This document shows positions 16,906-26,009 of a DNA stretch of 64,000 nucleotides, one piece after another. Below the pieces are notes generated by a model. The model saw only the letters and a list, made by a program, of their open reading frames with translations. It ran no database searches and was not told the DNA's origin. The stretch comes from an uncultured Opitutia bacterium. GTDB taxonomy: Bacteria; Verrucomicrobiota; Verrucomicrobiia; Opitutales; Opitutaceae. The translations under genes were made by a program, and so were the position numbers. Positions within the stretch are counted from its first letter, which is position 1. Each line of letters starts with the position of its first letter. The stretch lies in NCBI GenBank assembly GCA_903862955.1, contig CAIPAH010000025.1, forward strand, positions 1 through 64,000, read 5' to 3'.

Positions 16906-18549
16906 ATGCCCGTCCCGCCCTTCGTCTACCAGGAGCCGTTTCCGCTCGCGGCCGATGACACCGAATACCGCCTGCTCTCGAAGGAGGGCATCAGCACCGC
17001 GACGTTTGAGGGCCGCGAAATCCTGAAGGTTGAGCCCGGCGCGCTGGCCTACGTCGCCCAGCAGGCGCTGCACGACTGCCAGTTTTTCCTGCGGACCAAG
17101 CACCTCCAGCAGGTCGCGGCCATTCTCGACGACCCCGAGGCCTCGGCCAACGACCGCTACGTCGCGCTCACGTTGCTGAAGAACGCCGAGATTTCCGCCG
17201 AGGGCATTTTGCCCTTCTGCCAGGACACCGGCACTGCGATCGTGATCGGCAAGAAGGGCGGCCAGGTCTGGACCGGCGGCAACGACGCCGAGGCCCTCTC
17301 GCGCGGCATCTACGAGTGCTACACGAAGGAAAACCTCCGCTATTCGCAGACGGCGCCGCTCGACATGTGGCGCGAGACCAACACCGGCACCAACCTGCCG
17401 GCGCAGATCGATCTCTATGCGACCGAAGGCGCCAAGTATGAGTTTCTCTTCGTCGCCAAGGGCGGCGGCTCGGCCAACAAGACGTTTCTCTTCCAGGAAA
17501 CCAAGGCGCTGCTGAACCCGAAGAACCTCGAGAAATTCGTCACCGAGAAGCTCGGCCACCTCGGCACCGCCGCCTGCCCGCCCTACCATCTCGTGTTCGT
17601 CATCGGCGGCACCAGCGCGGAGACCTGCCTGAAGACCGTGAAGATCGCCTCGACGAAGTATCTCGACGGCCTGCCCACCACCGGCAACGAGCACGGCCGT
17701 GCATTTCGTGATCTCGATCTGGAAAAGAAGATCCTCGGCATCGCCCAGCAAAGCGGCATCGGCGCGCAGTTTGGCGGGAAATATTTCGCGCTCGACGTGC
17801 GTGTCGTCCGCCTGCCCCGCCACGGCGCGAGCTGCCCGGTGGGTCTCGGCGTGTCGTGCTCCGCTGACCGGAACATCAAGGCCAAGATCACCCGCGACGG
17901 CATTTTTCTCGAAAAACTCGAGCCGAATCCCGGTCGGTTCATCCCCGCGGCCCAGCGCACGCTTCCGGAAACGAACATCGTCCGGCTCGACCTCAACCGT
18001 CCCATGGCCGAGATCTGCGCCGAGTTGTCGAAGTATCCGGTGACCACGCGCGTCTCGCTCACCGGGCCGATGATCGTCGCCCGCGACATCGCGCATGCCA
18101 AACTCCAGGAACGCGTCGATGCCGGCCAGGGACTGCCGCAGTATTTCAAGGACCACCCCGTTTACTACGCCGGCCCGGCGAAGACGCCCACGGGTTATGC
18201 TTCGGGCTCATTCGGGCCTACCACGGCCGGTCGCATGGACAGTTACGTGGACGGCTTTCAATCACTCGGCGGTTCGCTCGTGATGCTCGCGAAGGGCAAC
18301 CGCAGCGCCAAGGTCACCTCGGCCTGCAAACAACACGGCGGTTTCTACCTCGGCAGCATCGGCGGACCCGCAGCCATCCTCGCCAAGGAAAACATCCGCA
18401 AGGTCGAAGTCCTCGAGTATCCCGAGCTCGGCATGGAGGCCGTGTGGAAGATCGAAGTGCAGGACTTCCCCGCGTTCATCCTCGTCGATGACAAGGGCAA
18501 TGACTTCTTTGTGAACGGCTGCGGAGCCTGCCTGCCGGCGAAGAAATAG
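16906..18549 (+). CDS. Class I fumarate hydratase (4Fe-4S)
   Basis: 547-residue class I fumarase of the single-chain FumA type, converting fumarate to L-malate in the TCA cycle with an oxygen-sensitive [4Fe-4S] cluster. Likely cluster cysteines are in [10 protein letters not shown] (about 104), GTSAETCL (about 240) and GASCPVGLG (about 309). The signature [15 protein letters not shown] is near residue 440, and the C-terminus has the typical NGCGACLP. The ATG at 16906 is the first that matches family N-termini (FVYQEPFPL). A GGCCGC/GCGGCC hairpin lies between the previous stop and this start. It is convergent with yjbQ (3-bp gap), beyond which lies a second, unrelated fumarase. Confidence 0.95.
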   Translation: MPVPPFVYQEPFPLAADDTEYRLLSKEGISTATFEGREILKVEPGALAYVAQQALHDCQFFLRTKHLQQVAAILDDPEASANDRYVALTLLKNAEISAEGILPFCQDTGTAIVIGKKGGQVWTGGNDAEALSRGIYECYTKENLRYSQTAPLDMWRETNTGTNLPAQIDLYATEGAKYEFLFVAKGGGSANKTFLFQETKALLNPKNLEKFVTEKLGHLGTAACPPYHLVFVIGGTSAETCLKTVKIASTKYLDGLPTTGNEHGRAFRDLDLEKKILGIAQQSGIGAQFGGKYFALDVRVVRLPRHGASCPVGLGVSCSADRNIKAKITRDGIFLEKLEPNPGRFIPAAQRTLPETNIVRLDLNRPMAEICAELSKYPVTTRVSLTGPMIVARDIAHAKLQERVDAGQGLPQYFKDHPVYYAGPAKTPTGYASGSFGPTTAGRMDSYVDGFQSLGGSLVMLAKGNRSAKVTSACKQHGGFYLGSIGGPAAILAKENIRKVEVLEYPELGMEAVWKIEVQDFPAFILVDDKGNDFFVNGCGACLPAKK

Positions 18550-18552
18550 GCG

Positions 18553-18972
18553 TCACTCGCCCAACACCGTCACCACGAGCGTGCGCGTGTGCGCGGCGCG
18601 GCGGTGTTCCCAGAGGAAGATTCCCTGCCATGTCCCCAACAGCAGCCGGCCGGACGCGATCGGCACCGTTTCGCTCGTGCGCGTGAGCGCCATCTTGATG
18701 TGGCTCGGCATGTCATCGGGCCCCTCCGCCGTGTGGCGGAAATGCGGGTCATCCTCCGGCACCAGCCGGTCGAGCCACGCCTCCAGGTCGGCGCACGCGG
18801 TCGGATCGGCGTTTTCCATGATCACAAGGCTGCAGCTCGTGTGCTGGCAAAACACCGTCGCCACGCCAGTCTGACAGCGGCTGCGGGCCACGCAGCCCGC
18901 GACTTCGTCCGTGATTTCATGCAGGCCCCGACCCCGGGTGCGAACGGACAGCGTGGATTGGTGAACAGCCAT
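18553..18972 (-). CDS. yjbQ: YjbQ family protein (UPF0047)
   Basis: 139-residue protein of the YjbQ family, small trimeric beta-sandwich proteins reported to have weak thiamine-phosphate synthase activity. Family landmarks are VHQSTLSVRTRGRGLHEIT at the start, CQHTSCSLVIMENADP (about 48-63), HFRHTAEGPDDMPSHIK (about 81-97) and GTWQGIFLWEHR (about 116-127). The ATG at 18972 gives the normal length; the frame's upstream extension overlaps fumC and has no family similarity. It follows fumC by 44 bp on the same strand and is probably in its operon. Confidence 0.9.
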   Translation of the reverse strand: MAVHQSTLSVRTRGRGLHEITDEVAGCVARSRCQTGVATVFCQHTSCSLVIMENADPTACADLEAWLDRLVPEDDPHFRHTAEGPDDMPSHIKMALTRTSETVPIASGRLLLGTWQGIFLWEHRRAAHTRTLVVTVLGE

Positions 18973-19016
18973 GAGATGCGCGAATGACGGCGATGCTTTT
19001 CCGGCCGCAACTGCGG

Positions 19017-20417
19017 CTACTCGCCGAGCGCGCTCTCGCCGCCCTTGGTCATCTCCGTCGGGTCGAGCGCGCGGTCGAGTGTGGCGGCGTCCATGAGTTT
19101 CTTCGCGAGCACGATTTCGCGCAGCGTCTTGCCCGTTGCCAGTGCTTCCTTGGCCACCGCCGCGGCCTGGTCGTAGCCGATATGGGGATTGAGCGCTGTC
19201 ACGAGCATCAGCGAGCGGTTCACCAGTTCGCGGCAGCGGACCTCGTCCGCCTCGAGCCCCGCGACGCAGCGCTCGGCAAAAACTTTGGCGCCGTTGGCGA
19301 GGCAATGCACCGCCTCGTGCAGGCAGTGGGCCATGAGCGGCAGCGTGACGTTGAGTTCAAAATGCCCGTCGCGACCGCACTGCACGACCGTCTGGGAGAG
19401 CCCCTGCGAGTAAAGGCACACCTGGATGAGCATTTCGCTCATCACGGGATTCACCTTGCCGGGCATGATCGAGGAACCGGGTTGGGTGGCCGGCAAACGC
19501 AGCTCTGCCAAGCCCGCGCGCGGACCCGACCCGAGCAGCCGGATGTCCCCGGCAATTTTCGTGAGGCTGGAGGCGATCGTCGCCAGCTGGCCGGCCACTT
19601 CCACGCAATCGTCCCGGGCGCCCTGTGCCTCGAAGTGGTTCGCCGCCTCGCGGAAAGTCAGGCCGGTTTCGGCGCCGAGGATGCGGCAAACCCGCCCGGC
19701 AAATTCCGGATGGGTGTTCAGTCCAGTGCCGACCGCCGTGCCGCCCACGGCGAGTTCGGCGAGCGCGTCGACGGCGCGGCGCGCACGGGCCGCGGACTTG
19801 CGGGCCTGTGCGGCGTAACCGGAAAACTCCTGCCCGAGGGTGAGCGGCGTCGCATCCATCAGGTGCGTGCGACCGATTTTCACGACGGTGGCGAAGTCCG
19901 CGGACTTCATTTCGAGCGCGGAGGCGAGCGTTTCGAGCGCAGGGACCAGTTCCTGGTGCAGCGCGAGTGCGACACTCACATGCAGCACGGTCGGGATGAT
20001 GTCGTTGGAGGACTGGCCGCGGTTGACATCGTCGTTGGGATGCACCGGCTGCTTCGACCCGATCGGCTGACCCGCGAGCAGGCTGCAGCGGTTGGCGATC
20101 ACTTCGTTGGCATTCGTGTTGGTCGAGGTACCGGAGCCGGTCTGGAAAACGTCGACGGGGAACTGCGCGCCGTGCTGCCCGTCGGCGATTTCCCGCGCCG
20201 CCTGCTCAATGAGCCGGGCCTTGTCGGCGGGGAGTCGGCCGAGTTCGAGGTTGGCGCGGGCACTGGCCAGTTTCACGAGTCCCAGCGTGCGAATGAAACG
20301 CGCCGGCAGCGGACGGCCGCTGATGGGAAAATTGAGCACGGCGCGCTGCGTGGAAGCGCCGTAGAGTGCGTCGTCCGGGACGGGCAGCTCGCCCATCGAA
20401 TCACGTTCGATTCTCAT
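19017..20417 (-). CDS. fumC: Class II fumarate hydratase FumC
   Basis: 466-residue iron-independent fumarase of the aspartase/fumarase superfamily. Seen are the N-terminal DSMGELPVPDDALYGAST, the TSTNTNANEVIANR block (about 96-109), HPNDDVNRGQSSND (about 125-138), GRTHLMDATP, and the superfamily signature GSSIMPGKVNPV near 319. The length is normal. It performs the same reaction as the class I enzyme encoded less than 500 bp away but is oxygen-stable. It heads a probable fumC-yjbQ operon. Confidence 0.95.
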   Translation of the reverse strand: MRIERDSMGELPVPDDALYGASTQRAVLNFPISGRPLPARFIRTLGLVKLASARANLELGRLPADKARLIEQAAREIADGQHGAQFPVDVFQTGSGTSTNTNANEVIANRCSLLAGQPIGSKQPVHPNDDVNRGQSSNDIIPTVLHVSVALALHQELVPALETLASALEMKSADFATVVKIGRTHLMDATPLTLGQEFSGYAAQARKSAARARRAVDALAELAVGGTAVGTGLNTHPEFAGRVCRILGAETGLTFREAANHFEAQGARDDCVEVAGQLATIASSLTKIAGDIRLLGSGPRAGLAELRLPATQPGSSIMPGKVNPVMSEMLIQVCLYSQGLSQTVVQCGRDGHFELNVTLPLMAHCLHEAVHCLANGAKVFAERCVAGLEADEVRCRELVNRSLMLVTALNPHIGYDQAAAVAKEALATGKTLREIVLAKKLMDAATLDRALDPTEMTKGGESALGE

Positions 20418-20449
20418 CCCGGGAGGCTACGCGGGGATTGGGGAAAGAC

Positions 20450-20486
20450 AAAAACGAAAAAAGCCCGCCGGGCGGGCGGGCGGGCT
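20450..20486 (-). terminator. Intrinsic terminator of the sigma/anti-sigma operon
   Basis: On the minus strand, an AGCCCGCC/GGCGGGCT stem (arms at 20479-20486 and 20462-20469) is followed by TTTTTTCGTTTTT. It lies 27 bp after the stop of the sigma-factor partner gene and before fumC. Confidence 0.88.
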
Positions 20487-20512
20487 GAAGAGGAAGCCGG
20501 ATTGGATCGGGC

Positions 20513-21346
20513 TTAGAATTTGACCGTCACGCGGTTGCCACCCACGTCGAGGCGGCTGATGACGTCGGACTCCGAAAGGCGGCGCTCGGTGAGATGGCGG
20601 GCGGTGTGCTCGTTGGTGCGCAGGGCGGAATCGCCCGTGCTGCTCGACGCGACCCACGCCATGCCGGCGAGCAGCCGCTGGCTGCGGGATTCACTGGGCA
20701 GATTGATTTGCGCCAGCGGTTCGCTCTGCGGGGCGCTTCTGACGCCGCTGCCCGGAGTGCGGCCCAGCATCTGGTCCAGCTCGGGGTCGGTGGGTTGGAC
20801 GGCGGCGAGGTTATCGGCGGCGTAGCGGGCAGAGGAAAGCTCGGCATTGACCATGGCCACGTGGGAAACGGAGCCCAACGCGGTGGTCGCGGCGGGGGCG
20901 GGCTCGTTGCGGGCGACCGACGCGGCGGGAGCCGAGGCCGGTTCAGCGGCAACCGTGGAAACCGACGCACCCGGGACACTCGGGGTGGCGGCCACTTCAG
21001 TCGCATTGCCACGTTCCGAAGCGGGGGTGGACACCGGCACACTGGCCGTTTCCGACGACGTCGGTTCAAACACGGGATTGGAGGCGACGGGGCCGTATTC
21101 CCGGACCGTGAGCAAAGTGATGGCCAGGATCGCCGTCACGCCGACGGGCAGCTGGTAGCGCGACACGCGGGAACTGATCCGGATCAACGGCGCCCACCAC
21201 GGACGCGGCTCCACGATGGCGGCGAGCTGCTTTGTGCGGAGGCCGCGCTCGAATTCGGCCCAAAATTCAGCCGGCGGCTGTTCGGCGCGCTTAACCCGCA
21301 GCAAATCTTCCAAGGTGACCGTGGTCTTTCGGGGGGTTTCGTTCAT
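20513..21346 (-). CDS. Putative membrane anti-sigma partner of the ECF factor
   Basis: 277-residue protein that I do not recognise as a known anti-sigma family, but its position and architecture fit one. About 65 cytoplasmic residues containing an acidic/basic helix (LEDLLRVKRAEQPPAEFWAE) come first. One membrane segment (LPVGVTAILAITLLTV, about 69-84) follows, then a Ser/Ala/Pro-rich presumably periplasmic region, and a more ordered C-terminal 60 residues. There is no ZAS zinc motif (HxxxCxxC). The ATG overlaps the stop of the sigma-factor gene as ATGA, so expression is coupled. Confidence 0.6.
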   Translation of the reverse strand: MNETPRKTTVTLEDLLRVKRAEQPPAEFWAEFERGLRTKQLAAIVEPRPWWAPLIRISSRVSRYQLPVGVTAILAITLLTVREYGPVASNPVFEPTSSETASVPVSTPASERGNATEVAATPSVPGASVSTVAAEPASAPAASVARNEPAPAATTALGSVSHVAMVNAELSSARYAADNLAAVQPTDPELDQMLGRTPGSGVRSAPQSEPLAQINLPSESRSQRLLAGMAWVASSSTGDSALRTNEHTARHLTERRLSESDVISRLDVGGNRVTVKF

Positions 21347-21978
21347 CGGCGGATATAGGGCTGCAGTTCGGATTGGAGCAGCTGCTTCGCGTAATGCAGG
21401 CGCGAGCGCACCGTCCCGACAGAGCAATTCATGATTTCGGCAATTTCCTGATGACCAAGGCCATCGATTTCAAATAGGGTGATCACGGTCCGATGCCTGA
21501 TAGACAATTTTTGCATCGCCTCGTTCAATTTTTCCTGAAGTTCCCGGGCGAACGTCTCATGGTCGGCACTGTTGTCATCCGTCAGAGCAGCAACGACTTC
21601 CGCCGATACCTTGTCCTCCGTATTGATCTTTTCGAAGCTGAAAAACGTCCGGAGGCGATTTTTACGCAGGTGGGTGAGCGTGGAATTGACGGCAATCCGG
21701 TAGAGCCAGGTAAAAAACGACGACTGGCCCTGAAAGCGGTTGATCGACTGAAATGACTTGATGAAGGCGTCCTGGGTCAGGTCAGCGGCGTCTTCGCGGT
21801 TGGACGTGAGGTTGTAAACGACCCCGTAAACCCGGGCGCGGTATTTGAGCACGAGCTGGTCAAAAGCGGCCACGTCACCCTCCTGCACCCGGCGGACGAT
21901 CTCCATGTCGGTATCCGCCTCGAGCTGGCGCTCGGGGGACGCCACCAAGGTCTTGCCGAGGGTCTTCGCCGCATCCAT
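21343..21978 (-). CDS. ECF-type RNA polymerase sigma factor
   Basis: 211-residue sigma-70 family factor of the RpoE-like ECF class. Region 2 is clear at about 30-100 (FDQLVLKYRARVYGVVYNLT, EDAADLTQDAFIKSFQS, SSFFTWLYRIAVN). Region 4 at about 155-205 contains the helix-turn-helix (GLGHQEIAEIMNCSVGTVRSRLHYAKQLL). It directs a stress or envelope regulon; its own promoter was not identified. It is translationally coupled to a downstream single-span membrane protein, the usual arrangement for a factor with its inhibitor. It lies 59 bp downstream of the polyprenyl synthase gene on the same strand. Confidence 0.95.
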   Translation of the reverse strand: MDAAKTLGKTLVASPERQLEADTDMEIVRRVQEGDVAAFDQLVLKYRARVYGVVYNLTSNREDAADLTQDAFIKSFQSINRFQGQSSFFTWLYRIAVNSTLTHLRKNRLRTFFSFEKINTEDKVSAEVVAALTDDNSADHETFARELQEKLNEAMQKLSIRHRTVITLFEIDGLGHQEIAEIMNCSVGTVRSRLHYAKQLLQSELQPYIRR

Positions 21979-22037
21979 GTCGTCGAGAGGTAAGCGGCGA
22001 TTATCTGCAGGGGCAAACGGAATCGTGATTCCGGCCC

Positions 22038-23072
22038 TCAGGCGGCACCCGGGCGGAGGGCCGCCACTTGGGCTCGCAGCACCTCACAGAGACCCAGCAG
22101 GAGCGCCGTGGGGGCCTCGTCGGGCCATTCCTGCAAGGCCGCGGTCGCCGCATCCACCTCGGTCTTCACGGCTTGGGCGACTTCGCCAAATATCCCGTGT
22201 TCGCCCATCTGCTGCAGGCGCAGGGCCGGCTGCACCGGCCGCTGGCCGAGGATTTCGCCCGTCAAATCCGCCCGTTCGCCCGCCGGCAGCCGCTCCATCA
22301 GGCAGAGCAGTGGCAGCGTGAGTTTCCCGCTGGCGAGGTCGGTGCCCAGCGTCTTGCCGATGCGCTTCTCCTCGCCGAAGAAATCCGCCAGGTCGTCGTA
22401 GATCTGGTAGGCAATGCCGAGGTGGCGGCCAAAACGGCTCACCGCCTCGACGTATCCCGGCACAAAACCCGCCAGCCGCGCGCCCAGCCGGCACGAGACG
22501 CGGAACAGCTCGGCGGTCTTCAAATCGATGATGCGCTGGTAGTCGGCGCGGGTGACGTTCGTGGATCCGCGGCGCAACGTCTGCACGATCTCGCCGGCGC
22601 AGACGCGGCGCGTGGACTCGGACACCGCCGAACAGATCTCCGTGGTCGGAAATTGCGTGGCAAGATTGAGGGCGTGGGCGAACAACGCGTCACCGAGCAG
22701 CACGGCCGCGGTCGAGCCGTATTCGCGGGCGGCGGTCCGCCGGTTCCGCCGGACTTCGGCGCCGTCCATGATGTCGTCATGCACCAGCGTGGCCAGGTGC
22801 ACGAGCTCCACGACGGCCGCCACGCGGACGAGGTCGGGGGAGAACGACTGCGGGCCGCGCCAACCGCTGAGAAACACGAGCGCGGGGCGGATGCGCTTGC
22901 CCGAGGTGTCGATGCAGTAGTCCGCCATCGTGCGGATTTCCGGCTCAAACGCCGCGAGCTGCCCGTGCAGGAAACGATCGAGCTCGGCCATGTGCGGAGC
23001 CAGCAGGGAAAACACGCGGGAAAAGGCATGTCCCGCGGGAAGCGTGGCTGCGGCCGGGCTGGGGGCGCTCAT
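22038..23072 (-). CDS. Polyprenyl diphosphate synthase
   Basis: 344-residue trans-isoprenyl diphosphate synthase. The two aspartate-rich motifs are LVHDDIMDGAEVRR (about 98-111) and YQIYDDLADFFGEEKRIGKT (about 220-240), which bind diphosphate through magnesium. A KRIRPAL block (about 58-64) binds the homoallylic substrate. The motif set and length fit long-chain synthases that make the octaprenyl or solanesyl tail of quinones. There are bulkier residues before the first motif in short-chain enzymes, but chain length cannot be settled by eye. A start 48 bp upstream (23120) is possible. It lies between the pil operon terminator and the sigma-factor gene. Confidence 0.9.
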   Translation of the reverse strand: MSAPSPAAATLPAGHAFSRVFSLLAPHMAELDRFLHGQLAAFEPEIRTMADYCIDTSGKRIRPALVFLSGWRGPQSFSPDLVRVAAVVELVHLATLVHDDIMDGAEVRRNRRTAAREYGSTAAVLLGDALFAHALNLATQFPTTEICSAVSESTRRVCAGEIVQTLRRGSTNVTRADYQRIIDLKTAELFRVSCRLGARLAGFVPGYVEAVSRFGRHLGIAYQIYDDLADFFGEEKRIGKTLGTDLASGKLTLPLLCLMERLPAGERADLTGEILGQRPVQPALRLQQMGEHGIFGEVAQAVKTEVDAATAALQEWPDEAPTALLLGLCEVLRAQVAALRPGAA

Positions 23073-23164
23073 GTGTCGGGCCAGCCTATGGCCGATTCCG
23101 AGCCGTGCAAGCCCCGCCACCGCCCCGGTGCGCGTTCGGGCGGGCGCGGTCCTTCAAAAACGAA

Positions 23165-23226
23165 GCCGCCGATCTGAATCAGATCGGCGGCCCCCTGAGA
23201 ACTGGCCGGCCACGATGCGTGGCCGG
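23165..23226 (-). terminator. Terminator of the pil operon, with a second hairpin
   Basis: Reading the minus strand after the secretin stop, a first hairpin (CCGGCCAC/GTGGCCGG, 23206-23226) is followed by a 13-bp perfect stem (23165-23191, GCCGCCGATCTGA) and then TTCGTTTTT. The second is a classic intrinsic terminator. Confidence 0.88.
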
Positions 23227-23239
23227 AATGCCTGGTGGA

Positions 23240-24922
23240 TTATTCCTTCTTCTTCGCGTCGACCGTGGCGTCCTTCTTGAGCTGGCCCATGATCGCGGCG
23301 TCCTGCTGCTCCTGGCGCACGATGCCGACGCGCTCGAAGGCGTCTTTTTCCTCGTCGGACTTGACGAAGCGTTTGCCCTCGATGTCGCGGGTGGTGAGCT
23401 CGAGGTCGTTGATCTGATCCTTGGAGACGACGTTGTCGTACTTCATCTTGCTCGGCTCGAGCACGGTGGCCGTGATGAAGATGATGAGATTGGTCACCGA
23501 GGACACGTCGTTGGTCGTCCGGAATAGCGCGCCGAGGACCGGGATGTCGCCCAGCAACGGAACCTGGCTGCGCTCCTTGTGCGACGACGTGTCGACGAGG
23601 CCGCCGATCGCGGCCGTCTGGCCGTCGCGGAGGATGATGTTCAGCTCACCCACGCGGCGGTCGATGTCGTAGAAGGTGTTGCCGGAAATCTGGCGCGCCT
23701 GGAAGACGCTGCTCTTTTCCGGACGGACCTTCAGCGCGATCAGCTTGTTGCCGGTGATCTGCGGGGTGACCTCGATGCTGATGCCGACAAACTTGATGTC
23801 ACCCGCCGTCGCCGTCGTCACCGGGTTGCCCGCACCCGCGGAGGTGGTGGTGATCGTGACCAGCTGCAGGTCGCGGCCGACCTTGATTTCGGACTTGCTG
23901 CCGTTGATGGCCACGATGGTGGGGTTGGTCACCAGCTTAACATTGGTGGCAGCATTGAGCATATTGATCAGCACGCTGAATTCGTTCTGGTTGAACACCG
24001 CCGTCGGCGAGCCGCCCAGCAGCTGGCCGGAGTTGACCGTGAAGGGCGCGGAGATGCTGCTGCCCTGGCCGATGCCGATGCCGGTGCCGACCTGGACACC
24101 GGTCTTGTTGTTCGCGTAGTTCAACGCGACCTCGCGGTTCTTGGTGTCATCCTTCGAGATTTCGACGAACTTCGTCTCGATGACGACCTGCCTGGGCTCG
24201 GAGTCGAGGCGCTTGATCATGTCGCCGATGCGGGCGATGACCGTGGACTGGTCCGTCACGATCAGCTCGTTGGCGAGTTCGTTGACGACGATCGAGCCGG
24301 CGGGCTGGGGCTGGATCTGCTTGGCCGCGTCGCCCTCGCGCTTCGGGGTGAGCATCGGGTCGACCAGCGGCTTGATCTTGGCCGCCGCGACATTCTCAAA
24401 GGAGAACGTGCGGGTGCTGAAGGGCTCGCCCTGCAGCTCGGCGATGCCGACGATCTTCACGATGTTGTCCTTCTCGACGAAGGTGTAGCCGACCTGCTTC
24501 AGGACGACTTCGAAGATCTGGCGCCACGTCACGTCGCGCAGCTTGACCGACGTCTTGCCCTGCAGCGTGTCCGGCATGACGAGGTTGAGCTCGAACAGGT
24601 CGGCGACGTTGCGGAGCACGTTGCGAATGTCCTCGTCCGGGAAGTCCACGGAGAGCGTGTCCTTGCCGGAAGCGGAATTGGTTTTGGTCGCGATGACGGC
24701 GTGCGCCGGTTCCGCGTCCTTGATCGTCACCTGGTCACCGGCGGCCGGAGCCGGAGCGGGGGCCGGGGCAGCCACGGCGGCGGGAGGCGGCGGAGGCGGC
24801 GTCGAGGTGTCGGCCGGAGCCGGGGCCGGAACGGTGGCGGGAGCAGTCGGGGTCTGACTCCGCGCGGTGACAACCACCGCGGAAACTATCAATGCAGACA
24901 GGAGGAGCAGGCGTGTTCTCAT
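23240..24922 (-). CDS. pilQ: Secretin (PilQ/GspD-type outer-membrane channel)
   Basis: 560-residue outer-membrane secretin that would form the gated ring through which a type IV pilus passes. A signal peptide (1-22) and a Pro/Ala low-complexity stretch (about 25-60) come first. Secretin N-domains (about 85-240, SVDFPDEDIRNVLRNVADLF) and the secretin domain (about 250-475) follow, including the signature VPLLGDIPVLGALFR near 441. The final 85 residues are charged and lie after the barrel. No AMIN domain is seen. Its ATG overlaps the previous stop as ATGA; it is the last gene before the terminator. The pil identity rests on the upstream pilMNO-like genes. Confidence 0.9.
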   Translation of the reverse strand: MRTRLLLLSALIVSAVVVTARSQTPTAPATVPAPAPADTSTPPPPPPAAVAAPAPAPAPAAGDQVTIKDAEPAHAVIATKTNSASGKDTLSVDFPDEDIRNVLRNVADLFELNLVMPDTLQGKTSVKLRDVTWRQIFEVVLKQVGYTFVEKDNIVKIVGIAELQGEPFSTRTFSFENVAAAKIKPLVDPMLTPKREGDAAKQIQPQPAGSIVVNELANELIVTDQSTVIARIGDMIKRLDSEPRQVVIETKFVEISKDDTKNREVALNYANNKTGVQVGTGIGIGQGSSISAPFTVNSGQLLGGSPTAVFNQNEFSVLINMLNAATNVKLVTNPTIVAINGSKSEIKVGRDLQLVTITTTSAGAGNPVTTATAGDIKFVGISIEVTPQITGNKLIALKVRPEKSSVFQARQISGNTFYDIDRRVGELNIILRDGQTAAIGGLVDTSSHKERSQVPLLGDIPVLGALFRTTNDVSSVTNLIIFITATVLEPSKMKYDNVVSKDQINDLELTTRDIEGKRFVKSDEEKDAFERVGIVRQEQQDAAIMGQLKKDATVDAKKKE

Positions 24923-25443
24923 GGGTTTTTTCCAGGTTTGATGGGTCGGGTAATTTCCTCGTGGTTGAGGCGGAGGGTAAAGTTGGTGCGGTCAAACGAA
25001 ACGAGCTCGAGGTTGTAGTCCTGGCCTTCGTAGTTGACGGTGATGTGGTCGCCCGGGCGGAGGTATTTCTTGCCGAAGCTGAGCAGGCTGTTGGAGCCCA
25101 GGCCGAAGGTGCCCTTGGGCTGGATCTTCTGCGCCAGAGCAGACAGCAGCTCGCGGTCGCCAAAGGCTTTCGCCGGCGCACCGGGCGCGGCCTCGACCAT
25201 CGGGCGGGAGTCGACGCCAAAGCCGGGAGGATTGAAGGGCCGCGGCAAACCCGCGTCGGACAGTGATTCGGGCGCGTCGACCTTCGCCAGCTTCACCGCA
25301 AGATCGACGGACTTCTTGCGGGCGTCCGCCGGGGCCAGATCGGACTCCGGCGGCGGCCGCTTGGGCTGCGCACCGCTGGTGCTGATCGCCAAAGCGAGGG
25401 CCAGCGTCAGGAGGACGAAGAAAGTGGGGCGCGGCGATTTCAT
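24919..25443 (-). CDS. Hypothetical PilP-position periplasmic protein
   Basis: 174-residue exported protein (signal peptide 1-25). A Pro-rich middle is followed by a compact C-terminal region with beta-strand character (HITVNYEGQDYNLELVSFD, FTLRLNHEEITRPI). It has no clear PilP motif, but it sits exactly where pilP lies in pilMNOPQ operons and the C-terminal strands could match the PilP HR-like fold that docks on the secretin. Both ends overlap neighbouring genes by four bases, so it is part of the coupled operon. The function is inferred from position. Confidence 0.7.
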   Translation of the reverse strand: MKSPRPTFFVLLTLALALAISTSGAQPKRPPPESDLAPADARKKSVDLAVKLAKVDAPESLSDAGLPRPFNPPGFGVDSRPMVEAAPGAPAKAFGDRELLSALAQKIQPKGTFGLGSNSLLSFGKKYLRPGDHITVNYEGQDYNLELVSFDRTNFTLRLNHEEITRPIKPGKNP

Positions 25444-26009
25444 GGCTGGCCGAGCAGATCGAGCCCGAGTGTGATCGTCAGGTCGTTGCCCCGGTCCCGG
25501 TCGGTGGAGCCCGTGAGGCCCACGGTGGCGGACTGGACGCGGCAGAACCGCTGGCCGCTTTCGAGGCGGCGCAGGAAATCGAGCAGGTGAATGTAGTCGC
25601 CCCGGACCGTGACGGAATAGCCGACGGGGATGTAGTAACCCTTCCCCTTGGCGCCCGCCTTGCCGTTCATCACGTTCTGTCGCAGGTCGATGAGTTTCGT
25701 CCCGGTGTCCTCCTCGAGCTTGTAGAAGAACTGGAGGTTCTTCGCGATTTCGTCGGGGTGGATGAGCCGGGATTCGATTTGCTGCCGGGCGGTGTTGATC
25801 GCGGCAAATTGGTCCGCGAGTTGCACGCCGTTCTTGAGATTGGCATCGATGCGCTCACCCAGCGTGGCCTTCTGATCCAGGAGCGTCTCACCTTCCGGCA
25901 CGCGATCGCTGCGGAAGTAGATGCCCACGGCCAGCGTCAGCGCGAGTGCGCCGCAGGCGACGCTGATCGGGTTGGCCTTGAGGAAGGAAGTGATGTCTTC
26001 GCCAGTCAT
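25440..26009 (-). CDS. pilO: PilO-like type IV pilus alignment protein
   Basis: 189-residue bitopic protein with a short cytoplasmic N-terminus and one membrane segment (about 14-31, ISVACGALALTLAVGIYF). A coiled-coil region (about 45-95) and a C-terminal ferredoxin-like domain (YIPVGYSVTVRGDYIHLLDFLRRLES) follow, as in PilO. PilO pairs with PilN in the inner membrane and links the cytoplasmic PilM ring to the secretin. The ATG overlaps the pilN-like stop by one base (TAATG) and the end overlaps the next gene by four. Confidence 0.85.
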   Translation of the reverse strand: MTGEDITSFLKANPISVACGALALTLAVGIYFRSDRVPEGETLLDQKATLGERIDANLKNGVQLADQFAAINTARQQIESRLIHPDEIAKNLQFFYKLEEDTGTKLIDLRQNVMNGKAGAKGKGYYIPVGYSVTVRGDYIHLLDFLRRLESGQRFCRVQSATVGLTGSTDRDRGNDLTITLGLDLLGQP

